Under the pieces are notes generated by a model, which saw only the letters and a list, made by a program, of their open reading frames with translations, searched no databases and was not told the DNA's origin. Source: JAHZMA01 sp965205905 (GTDB lineage: Bacteria > Pseudomonadota > Alphaproteobacteria > JABAAW01 > JAHZMA01). Taken from it: 35,710 nt of DNA. Below are positions 7,913-15,254 of the stretch, piece by piece (the stretch's first letter is position 1; every line of letters begins with the position of its first letter). Where the stretch lies: contig CBDBHZ010000006.1 of the NCBI GenBank assembly GCA_965205905.1, positions 1-35,710 on the forward strand. Direction: 5' to 3'. The position numbers and the translations under genes are program-made.

Positions 7913-8890
7913 ATGATGCGGATATTTACTTTTTGTCTCACAGCTTTGACTGTGTTTTTTCATTCATTGGTGTCTCATGCCCATGTAAAATGGTTTGTTG
8001 ATACCGAAGCTGTGCATATTGAAAATTTTCAAGCCTATTCTTTGTTTGATGCGCCTGTGCTCATTTGGATATTGGTGTTTTTCATTGCCATTTTCATTGC
8101 GATAATCTTAGATATAAAACTGAAAGTGTTTGACTTCATCACCAAAATCCCAACACAGAGTTATATCGAGCTATTGCGCGTGTTCACAGGTCTATCATTT
8201 TTACTCACCGCTTATGGGGGTGCGATTATTGCACCGCACCATGTTGCACATGGTTGGCTTGGTGGCTTTTTGATAGCAATCCAAGCATTGATTGGCATCT
8301 TGCTTATCAGCAATCACTTAATTGCCTATGCCGCCGCCGCTATGGGCGTTTTGTTTTTAGGGCTTATCACACAGCATGGCGTTATCAGCGGGTTAGAATA
8401 TATCAATATGCTTGGCATTGCAGCTTTCTTGTTATTTTATCATTTTCCAAATGAGGAAACACGTAAGCAATTAAAGCCTTATTGCGTTGATGGTTTGCGT
8501 ATCTTCACAGGCGTTGCATTGGTGGTTTTGGGCGTTACCGAAAAACTTGATGGCGCGATGTATGCTCAAGATTTCTTGATGCAATATCACTGGAATTTCA
8601 TGCCGTTCTTCGGTTTTGATGGCTTTACTGATAGGTTGTTTGTGTTATCGGTTGGCATATGCGAGGTGATATTAGGCACATTGTTGATTTTAGGCACCGT
8701 TACCCGCCTTACCACACTCACAATTTCAAGCTTCATGCTGTTATCTAACACAGTGTTTATTATTCAGGGCAGAAATGAAGAGGCGTTGATTGAGTTTATC
8801 GGGCATATGCCTATCGTTGGCACTGCGCTGATTTTAATTCTATATGGCTATGGCGAACGGTTGAAAATTACCAATTTACTCAAAAAGTAA
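7913..8890 (+). CDS. Polytopic membrane protein, two DoxX-like halves
   Basis: Function not known. The 325-residue protein begins with a hydrophobic signal-like segment (residues 1-22) followed by HAHVKWF (22-28), which would place a histidine pair outside the membrane. About eight further hydrophobic segments follow. Two similar stretches, LRVFTG (88-93) and LRIFTG (195-200), start comparable helix bundles, so the protein looks like an internal duplication of a four-helix DoxX-like unit; this is my reading of the sequence. I prefer ATG 7913 over an upstream TTG at 7904. It follows the LysR gene by 43 bases on the same strand and converges on uraH with a 4-base gap. A role in purine or glyoxylate use rests only on location. 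Confidence 0.6.
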   Translation: MMRIFTFCLTALTVFFHSLVSHAHVKWFVDTEAVHIENFQAYSLFDAPVLIWILVFFIAIFIAIILDIKLKVFDFITKIPTQSYIELLRVFTGLSFLLTAYGGAIIAPHHVAHGWLGGFLIAIQALIGILLISNHLIAYAAAAMGVLFLGLITQHGVISGLEYINMLGIAAFLLFYHFPNEETRKQLKPYCVDGLRIFTGVALVVLGVTEKLDGAMYAQDFLMQYHWNFMPFFGFDGFTDRLFVLSVGICEVILGTLLILGTVTRLTTLTISSFMLLSNTVFIIQGRNEEALIEFIGHMPIVGTALILILYGYGERLKITNLLKK

Positions 8891-8894
8891 AGCC

Positions 8895-9251
8895 TTAACT
8901 GCCGCGATAGGTAGAGTACGAAAAAGGCGAGAGCAATAAAGGCACATGGTAATGGGCATCTTCGCTCATTGTAAATACCAATGGCACTTGCGTTAAAAAC
9001 AGATTAGCTTCCGTTACCAAGCCGTTGCTGAGATGATAATCTTTGACGTGGAAAATTAGTTTATAATTGCCTTGCTTGAAATCATCTTTGCCCAAAATTT
9101 GGCTATCAGTGCGCCCATCATCATTGGTCATCAGCTGATTAAGATGAGTCTCACTGCCATCATCATTGATTCGGTAAAGGTCAATCTTAATACCTTGTGC
9201 GGGGCAACCGCGGGCGGTATCTAAAATATGTGTTGTTAAAAATCCTGACAT
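8895..9251 (-). CDS. uraH: 5-hydroxyisourate hydrolase (transthyretin-like)
   Basis: Hydrolyses 5-hydroxyisourate, the PuuD product, to OHCU, the UraD substrate. The 118-residue length is typical. All family markers are present: His8 in TTHILDT, Arg47 in DDGRTD, His102 in HYHVPLLLSPF, and the diagnostic C-terminal tetrapeptide YRGS (115-118). There is no signal peptide, so it is the cytoplasmic form. The start at 9251 is supported by AGGAG eight bases upstream. It is the last gene of the bhcA-B-C-D run, 12 bases after bhcD, and so is probably transcribed with the glyoxylate-assimilation genes rather than with puuD or puuE-uraD. Confidence 0.96.
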   Translation of the reverse strand: MSGFLTTHILDTARGCPAQGIKIDLYRINDDGSETHLNQLMTNDDGRTDSQILGKDDFKQGNYKLIFHVKDYHLSNGLVTEANLFLTQVPLVFTMSEDAHYHVPLLLSPFSYSTYRGS

Positions 9252-9263
9252 TGTTAACTCCTA

Positions 9264-10235
9264 TTAAAAGTCTATTTCAGTGGCGACATTGCTGGCAATC
9301 GCTTTTTCAACCACTTGCGATGCCACTGCCAAATCTTGCAAGCCAACGCCTGTGCCGTCAAAAATTGTAATATCATCATCGCTGGTACGCGCGCGCGATT
9401 TATCTTGTATCGCCATACCAATCGGGCAAATATCAGTCTCGCTTATCAGCCTATCGCGAATCGGATGTTGAAACTCACCAAGCGTGATGGATTGTGCAAT
9501 CTCATCAGTATAGAGTTTCGCATTTTTATTTTTGGCAATTTTTGCGTCAATCTCTTGTTTGCCAGTGGTATCAGTGCCCATGCAAGAAAGATGCGTGCCT
9601 GCTGTAATATGCCCATCAAGCAATATCGGCTTAAAGCTAGAGGTAATGGTAACGATAACATCGGCTTCTTTCCCCAATGCTTCCAGCGAGACGCTTTCAA
9701 ACGGCAAGCCTGCCTCTTCGGCAATGCTAGCAAGGCGTGATAATTTTTCAGGACTCTGATTCCAGCCAATCACTTTTTTGAATTTGCGGGTGGCAAGATT
9801 GGCGCGTAACTGAAATGCCGATTGATGCCCTGCGCCAACAATGCCCAAAATTTCGGCATCTGCGCGGGCAAGATGCGCGGTGGCAACGGCACTTGCAGCA
9901 GCGGTGCGCAACGCGGTGAGTAAATTACCACCCACAACTGCTTTGCATTTGCCGGTATCGGCATCAAATAAAAATACGGTGGATTGATGGTTGGTAAGCC
10001 CTTTGGCAGCGTTACCGGGCCAATAGCCGCCCGATTTTAAACCCAACTGCAAGGCTTCGCGGTCAAAGCCAGATTTAAAGCCGTAAAGCGCATCGGCATG
10101 TCCGATAGCTTCGCGAATCACTGGAAAATTATAGGCAGTGCCATTTGCCATAGAGACAAATAATTTCTCCATCGCATCAAACGCATCTGTGGCAGTGATT
10201 AACGCGGCAATTTTACTTTCAGGGACAATAATCAT
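9264..10235 (-). CDS. bhcD: Iminosuccinate reductase (BhcD), ornithine cyclodeaminase family
   Basis: Predicted to reduce iminosuccinate to L-aspartate with NADH, the closing step of the beta-hydroxyaspartate cycle. The 323-residue protein is an ornithine cyclodeaminase/mu-crystallin family member with LGLKSGGYWPGN (about 64-75), TALRTAAAS (about 107-115), the dinucleotide loop GIVGAGHQ (131-138) and FDGTGVGLQDLA near the C-terminus. From family alone it could be an ornithine or alanine-type dehydrogenase. Its position after bhcA, bhcB and bhcC, the known gene order, makes BhcD by far the likelier call. I chose ATG 10233-10235 because a GAG lies seven bases upstream and homologues start near MIIVPES; a start at 10301 is in frame but adds an unrelated extension. 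Confidence 0.88.
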   Translation of the reverse strand: MIIVPESKIAALITATDAFDAMEKLFVSMANGTAYNFPVIREAIGHADALYGFKSGFDREALQLGLKSGGYWPGNAAKGLTNHQSTVFLFDADTGKCKAVVGGNLLTALRTAAASAVATAHLARADAEILGIVGAGHQSAFQLRANLATRKFKKVIGWNQSPEKLSRLASIAEEAGLPFESVSLEALGKEADVIVTITSSFKPILLDGHITAGTHLSCMGTDTTGKQEIDAKIAKNKNAKLYTDEIAQSITLGEFQHPIRDRLISETDICPIGMAIQDKSRARTSDDDITIFDGTGVGLQDLAVASQVVEKAIASNVATEIDF

Positions 10236-10316
10236 TTTTTTCTCAATCATCAATAAGAATAGGGTATAAAATACCCCTCTCACATGATGCAAGAGGGGCA
10301 TTGATATATTTGTTGT

Positions 10317-11474
10317 TTAATAGGCTTTGCCGCGCGCGCTAACAGGCCATACAGTTTCTACCTTGCCATTTCTAACGCCGACATACCAATCATGCACATT
10401 GCATGTTGGGTCGCAATGTCCGGGGATTAGCTTCAATTTATCATTCACTTTCAACGCACCATTGGCATCAGCAATCACGCCATGCTCATCAGAACATTTG
10501 ATATATTCAACATCATCACGTCCAAATATTTTTGGCAAGCCGCTATCCACTGATTGCGCTTTTAAGCCCGCATCGCAGATTGCTTTATCGGCTTTGGCAT
10601 GAGAGATGACTGAGGTAAGAATGAAAAATGAATTCTTAAATTCAGAAATCAAATCGCCTTTTTCATCACGAATTTTCTGATAATCAACATCCATAAACGC
10701 ATAAGAACCGCATTGCAATTCGTTATAAACGCCAGAAGCGCCCTCAAAATAATATGAGCCAGTGCCGCCACCGCCGACAATATCGCATTCTAGCCCTTCG
10801 GCTTTCAGCATATCAACGCTTTGCTTCACCATTGCTATCGCAATATCAAGCTTGTCTTTGCGGTCTTGAAAATGTTCCATATGTTGCATCGCGCCTTGAT
10901 AGGCTTGAATGCCAGAGAATTTTAAGCCTTCCGCCGCATCAATCGCTTTGGCAATATCCACAACGGGTTGCCCCGCTTGCACGCCACAACGCCCTGCACC
11001 GCAATCAATCTCAACCAGACATTCGATGGTCGTTCCATGTTTTTGTGCTGCTGCCGAAAGGTCTGCCACATTGGCAACATCATCAACGCAACAGATGGTG
11101 CGCGCACCTAATTTAGGCAAGCGGGCAAGGCGGTCAATTTTTGCGGCATCGCGCACTTGGTTAGATACCAACACATCGGTGATACCGCCACGCACAAATA
11201 CTTCAGCTTCCGATACTTTTTGGCAACAGACGCCGCATGAATTGCCGATTTCGGCTTGCAATAATGCAATATCAACTGATTTGTGCATTTTGCCGTGAAT
11301 CCGCAGGCGCATCCCCATATCTTTTGCGAACTGCCCCATGGTTTTGATATTATATTCAAGCGCGTCTAAATCCAACACCAAGCAAGGTGTTTGAATATCG
11401 GCTTCATTCATGCCAGCTTTTGCAGGCACATCATAGCCTACTTCTAATTCACTGATATTTAATGCTCTGTTCAT
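10317..11474 (-). CDS. bhcC: beta-Hydroxyaspartate aldolase (BhcC)
   Basis: Joins glycine and glyoxylate to form beta-hydroxyaspartate. It is a PLP enzyme of the D-threonine aldolase/alanine racemase-like fold, 385 residues long. The PLP lysine lies in RIHGKMHKS (58-66), most likely Lys62 by analogy with D-threonine aldolases. The divalent-metal pair is His353 and Asp355 in PGHCDPTCN. The start at 11474 has a good AGGAGAG site. It lies between bhcB (45 bases upstream) and bhcD on one strand. An isolated D-threonine aldolase is the alternative, but the four-gene context argues for BhcC. Confidence 0.93.
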   Translation of the reverse strand: MNRALNISELEVGYDVPAKAGMNEADIQTPCLVLDLDALEYNIKTMGQFAKDMGMRLRIHGKMHKSVDIALLQAEIGNSCGVCCQKVSEAEVFVRGGITDVLVSNQVRDAAKIDRLARLPKLGARTICCVDDVANVADLSAAAQKHGTTIECLVEIDCGAGRCGVQAGQPVVDIAKAIDAAEGLKFSGIQAYQGAMQHMEHFQDRKDKLDIAIAMVKQSVDMLKAEGLECDIVGGGGTGSYYFEGASGVYNELQCGSYAFMDVDYQKIRDEKGDLISEFKNSFFILTSVISHAKADKAICDAGLKAQSVDSGLPKIFGRDDVEYIKCSDEHGVIADANGALKVNDKLKLIPGHCDPTCNVHDWYVGVRNGKVETVWPVSARGKAY

Positions 11475-11519
11475 CGTTACTCTCCTTCAAGAATTAATCA
11501 TATTGTTAGTCATGCAATA

Positions 11520-12488
11520 TTAGTCATTTAGGGGCATTTTGTGCAAATCCACATTACCGCCCGTTAAAATAACACCTACGCGTTTGCCACGAAAGGTCTC
11601 TTTATTTTTAAGAATAACCGCAAGTGGCACGGCACAGCTTGGCTCGATGACGATTTTCATTCTCTTAAGAGTTAGCTTTAACGCATCAATAATCTCTTTT
11701 TCGCTTGCCGTAAATATATCTGTAACATAATTTGATACAAAATGCCAAGTCAAATCTTTCAATGGCACTTTCAAACCATCGGCGATGGTTTCGGGGGCAT
11801 CATCAGCGATAATTTCGCCCGCCTTAAAACTGCGATAGGCATCATCAGCTTGCTCAGGCTCGGCCGCATAGATTTTCACCTCTGGCGCAAGATGGCTTAA
11901 TGTAAGGCAAGTGCCAGAAACCATGCCACCGCCACCAATTGGCGCGATGACCGCTTCCAGACCATCGACTTGTTCCATTAATTCGCGTGAACATGTGCCT
12001 TGCCCTGCAATCACGCGCGGGTCATTATAAGGATGCACAAAATCTGCGCCCGTTTCCGCTACCACTTTGGCAAATGTCGCCTCGCGTGATGATGTGGAAG
12101 GCTCGCATTCTACAATCACGCCACCATAGCCGCGCACTGCGTCTTTTTTGGCTTGTGGCGCGGAATGCGGCATCACCACTGTGCAGGGGATACCGCGCCT
12201 GCCAGCGGCGTAAGAAAGCGATAAAGCATGATTGCCTGATGAATGGGTGGCAACGCCGATTTTGGCTTTGTCATCATCAAGCCCAAACACAGCATTGCAA
12301 GCACCACGCACCTTAAACGCGCCAGCTTTTTGGAAATTCTCGCATTTAAAAAATAATTGCGCGCCCGTTAATTCGTTCAAAAAACTTGATGTTAGCACAG
12401 GCGTGCGGTGGATATAGGGTTCAATGCGCTGATGGGCATCGAGCATATCCTGAAATTCGGGAATCAGTAAATTACCTTGTTGTTTCAT
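11520..12488 (-). CDS. bhcB: beta-Hydroxyaspartate dehydratase (BhcB)
   Basis: Removes water from beta-hydroxyaspartate to give iminosuccinate. It is a PLP fold-type II enzyme of 322 residues, close to threonine dehydratase, serine racemase and hydroxyaspartate ammonia-lyase. The PLP lysine is Lys59 in FQKAGAFKVRGA, SSGNHA follows at about 83-88, and the glycine-rich phosphate loop is GGGGMVSG. In the cycle BhcB must release iminosuccinate for BhcD instead of letting it decay to oxaloacetate and ammonia. ATG 12486-12488 follows GAGGTAAC and lies 28 bases after the bhcA stop; a longer frame from 12551 would overlap bhcA. Confidence 0.92.
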   Translation of the reverse strand: MKQQGNLLIPEFQDMLDAHQRIEPYIHRTPVLTSSFLNELTGAQLFFKCENFQKAGAFKVRGACNAVFGLDDDKAKIGVATHSSGNHALSLSYAAGRRGIPCTVVMPHSAPQAKKDAVRGYGGVIVECEPSTSSREATFAKVVAETGADFVHPYNDPRVIAGQGTCSRELMEQVDGLEAVIAPIGGGGMVSGTCLTLSHLAPEVKIYAAEPEQADDAYRSFKAGEIIADDAPETIADGLKVPLKDLTWHFVSNYVTDIFTASEKEIIDALKLTLKRMKIVIEPSCAVPLAVILKNKETFRGKRVGVILTGGNVDLHKMPLND

Positions 12489-12516
12489 GATTGTTACCTC
12501 TCGTTTAATAATAATC

Positions 12517-13683
12517 CTAATTTTTTCTATAATACTCTTGCGCGGCAGCAACGCCTGAGCCTAGTTTTACATCAAGCCCTAAATCTGCCATCACCATTTC
12601 GGCAGTGGCAATGCCACTTAACGCTAAAACATCGCTTAACATGCCCAAATGCCCGATTCTGAATAATTTACCTGCAACCTCGCCTAGCCCAACGCCAAAG
12701 GCAACCTGATATTTTTGCGCGGCATGATTGACGATTTTTGTGGAATCAAAACCATCAGGCGTACGAATCGCGGTGATGGTATTGGAATAGCAATCAGGAC
12801 CGCTTGCATAAATCTGCAAACCCCATGCTTTTACGGCTATTCGCACCCCTTCGGCGATACGGTGATGGCGGGCAAACACATTATCAAGCCCTTCTTCTAG
12901 CAGAGTATTACAGGCAACATGCAAGCCATTCATCAGCCCGACTGGTGGGGTATAGGGATACATATTATTGGCATAGCTTTTATACATATCGCGAATATCA
13001 AAATAGGTGCGCGGTAATTTGGCATTTTCACTGGCTTGCATTGCCTTTTCGCTAAAGCCAACAATCGCTAAGCCGGGGGGCATCATAAAGCCTTTTTGCG
13101 AACCTGTTACCACAATATCCACGCGCCATTCATCAAAGCGAAAATCAAATGATGCCACTGAACTGACGCCATCAACCAATAACAAAGCATCATGTTTGGC
13201 ATTATCCATTGCTTTGCGAATCGAACCAATATCAGACATCACACCAGTGGCGGTTTCGTTATGGGTGGCAAGCACTGCTTTAATTTTATTGCCCTTATCG
13301 TTTTTGAGTAACTCACCGATTTTTTCCGCTGAAATCGGCTCACCCCACACGGCTTCAATCACATTTACAGTAATGCCATGCCGTTGGCACATATCAATCC
13401 AGCGATGCGAAAACATGCCATTACGGGTGATAATTACCTCGTCACCTGCTGATAGGCTATTGGTAATCGCGGTTTCCCAACCACCTGTGCCAGTGCCAGA
13501 AAAGATAAAAATCTCGGCATTTTTGCTTTTGATGATTTTTTGTATCCCCTCTCGCGCAGGCTGTAGAATTTTGCCGAAAATCGGTGAGCGATGGTCAATC
13601 GTTGCCATATCACACGCTTTGCGGATATGTTCGGGCATATTGGTTGGACCGGGGATAAAGACTGGATTTTGACTAACTAACAT
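12517..13683 (-). CDS. bhcA: Aspartate-glyoxylate aminotransferase (BhcA)
   Basis: Transfers the amino group of aspartate to glyoxylate, giving oxaloacetate, which leaves the cycle, and glycine, which BhcC uses. It is a class V aminotransferase of 388 residues, similar to serine-glyoxylate aminotransferase. It shows FIPGPTNMP (9-17), ATIDHRSPIF (27-36), FSGTGTGGWE (61-70), THNETATGV (140-148) and the PLP lysine Lys197 in GSQKGFMMPPGL. It is the first gene of the run bhcA-B-C-D-uraH, behind a candidate promoter at 13740-13784. Serine-glyoxylate aminotransferase is the alternative from sequence alone, but the gene order supports BhcA. Confidence 0.93.
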   Translation of the reverse strand: MLVSQNPVFIPGPTNMPEHIRKACDMATIDHRSPIFGKILQPAREGIQKIIKSKNAEIFIFSGTGTGGWETAITNSLSAGDEVIITRNGMFSHRWIDMCQRHGITVNVIEAVWGEPISAEKIGELLKNDKGNKIKAVLATHNETATGVMSDIGSIRKAMDNAKHDALLLVDGVSSVASFDFRFDEWRVDIVVTGSQKGFMMPPGLAIVGFSEKAMQASENAKLPRTYFDIRDMYKSYANNMYPYTPPVGLMNGLHVACNTLLEEGLDNVFARHHRIAEGVRIAVKAWGLQIYASGPDCYSNTITAIRTPDGFDSTKIVNHAAQKYQVAFGVGLGEVAGKLFRIGHLGMLSDVLALSGIATAEMVMADLGLDVKLGSGVAAAQEYYRKN

Positions 13684-13830
13684 CGTATTATGTGCAACCT
13701 CTTATTTGTTGTGGATAAATATGCTACTAGTATAGAATGATTATATGAATGAGCGCAATCTTTTATAAAGCAATTTTATAAAAGTGAATAACAAATTATT
13801 TTTGAAAATGCTAAGAAGAGCGAGACTGTA
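13684..13830. promoter_or_regulatory. Divergent bhcA / frhB-like control region
   Basis: Leftward, TATAAT on the minus strand (13745 to 13740) is a good -10 for bhcA, giving a leader of about 50 bases. Just upstream is a perfect inverted repeat: CTTTTATAAA at 13760-13769 and its complement at 13775-13784, separated by 5 bases. It covers the -35 zone of that promoter, which is where an operator or activator site would sit. Rightward, a weak GAG precedes the ATG at 13831. The well-known bhcR regulator gene that often diverges from bhcA is not here. Confidence 0.5.
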
Positions 13831-15105
13831 ATGGACGCAGAAACCGAAAGATTTAACGCTATTATCAAACAAGAATTATGTATCGGTTGTGGGTTATGCG
13901 CTTCAGTGGCAGGCGATAAGATAAAATTTTACAAAACTGGCGAACAAGGCTATGAACGCCCGATTCCACAACAGCCACTCTCTAAAGAATTGGTGGATAA
14001 AATTTATGATATTTGTCCGGGCACGCGCATGGATGGCTTGCCGCGTAACTTAATCGCTACTGATAGCAAGCAAGATAATGTATGGGGCGTATGGCGGAGA
14101 ATGACACGTGCTTATGCAGGTGATTCGCATGTCCGCCATGAAGGCTCAACAGGCGGGGTGCTCACCGCTTTGGCGATTTATTTACTAGAAAGTAAGCGCG
14201 TGGATTTTGTTCTACACGCCAAGCCCGCCGCAAAACACCCTGATTTTGGCGAACAGCATATCAGCTATAATCGCGATGATGTGTTGGCAGGCGTTGGCTC
14301 GCGTTACGCGCCTTGTGCGCCATTGGTGGATATTCAGGCGGTGCTGACCCAAGCTGAAACGAACGGGCAGAGTTTCGCTTTTATTGGCAAGCCATGCGAT
14401 ATTAATGCGTTGCGGAGCTATGCGCGTCATGATTCGCGTGTGGATAAATATGTTAAATACTGGCTGACATTGGTGTGTGGTGGCTTTTCACCGCCTAGCA
14501 AGAATGATGAATTTATGCGTAGCCATGATATGCAACCCGAACAGTTGGAAGCGTTACGCTATCGGGGGCTTGGTTGTCCGGGCGATACCACGATTACCGC
14601 AGGCGGTGTTACCAAAAGCTTTCACTATCTGGATTATTGGGGTGATGATGAAGAACATTGGCAGTTGGGTTTTCGCTGTAAAATCTGCCCTGATGGTATT
14701 GGTGATGCTGCCGATATTGCTGCGGCAGATAGCTGGCTAGGTGGTTCGCCCCAAAGAAATCGTGAGGGTGATTGCACGGAAGATGCCGAAAAAGATGCCG
14801 AAAAAGATGAAGGCACGAATGCGGTGATTATCCGCACCGAAGCAGGGCAAGAATTATACGAGGCGGCGGTGCGTGATGGCGCACTGAGTGAAGAGGGCGA
14901 TATTCCGCCCGATATTTTCAGCACCTATCAACCGCATCAGGTTAATAAGAAATATTCAGTATGGGCAAGGCATCAGGCGTTAGGTGAGGCAGGGCGAATC
15001 AAGCCCGTTACCAATAATTTGCGTTTGCGCGAATTAAGCGAGGAAATGCCCGATATATTTAACGAGACTCAAAAAGCAGGCACATTGAAACGCATTTTAA
15101 ATTAA
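13831..15105 (+). CDS. FrhB/F420 hydrogenase beta-subunit-like iron-sulfur flavoprotein
   Basis: A 424-residue member of the FrhB family (coenzyme F420 hydrogenase/dehydrogenase beta subunit). Residues 15-64 hold a ferredoxin-like cluster site, C17-IG-C20-GL-C23, with C62 in ICPG as the probable fourth ligand. The flavin domain shows EGSTGGVLTALAIYLLE, GKPCDINALR and LVCGGF, and a second cysteine set lies in FRCKICPDG. Family members transfer electrons between ferredoxin or F420 and a substrate through FAD. In proteobacteria without F420 they are probably ferredoxin-linked reductases; the substrate here is unknown. A charged insert near residues 311-328 is encoded partly by a tandem 12-base repeat (14782-14805). 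The gene diverges from bhcA and may share its control region. Confidence 0.85.
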   Translation: MDAETERFNAIIKQELCIGCGLCASVAGDKIKFYKTGEQGYERPIPQQPLSKELVDKIYDICPGTRMDGLPRNLIATDSKQDNVWGVWRRMTRAYAGDSHVRHEGSTGGVLTALAIYLLESKRVDFVLHAKPAAKHPDFGEQHISYNRDDVLAGVGSRYAPCAPLVDIQAVLTQAETNGQSFAFIGKPCDINALRSYARHDSRVDKYVKYWLTLVCGGFSPPSKNDEFMRSHDMQPEQLEALRYRGLGCPGDTTITAGGVTKSFHYLDYWGDDEEHWQLGFRCKICPDGIGDAADIAAADSWLGGSPQRNREGDCTEDAEKDAEKDEGTNAVIIRTEAGQELYEAAVRDGALSEEGDIPPDIFSTYQPHQVNKKYSVWARHQALGEAGRIKPVTNNLRLRELSEEMPDIFNETQKAGTLKRILN

Positions 15106-15195
15106 ACTATCAGCAGATAAAAATAGAAAAACAAACAATCAATAAAATATTTTTGACTGTTTGGTAATATCACACTTTCATTTGTTATAAGAATA

Positions 15196-15204
15196 TGTTA
15201 TAAT
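15196..15204 (+). promoter_or_regulatory. Extended -10 promoter of the first lipoprotein
   Basis: TGTTATAAT is a TG-extended perfect -10 box 51 bases before the chosen start of the lipoprotein gene. No good -35 is present at 17 bases, as expected for extended -10 promoters. It falls in the 149-base spacer after the FrhB-like gene, where I see no terminator. Confidence 0.55.
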
Positions 15205-15254
15205 ATTCTATGGTCAGAGGGCTTTTTGCAACGTATTTATTCAGGGATAATTTT

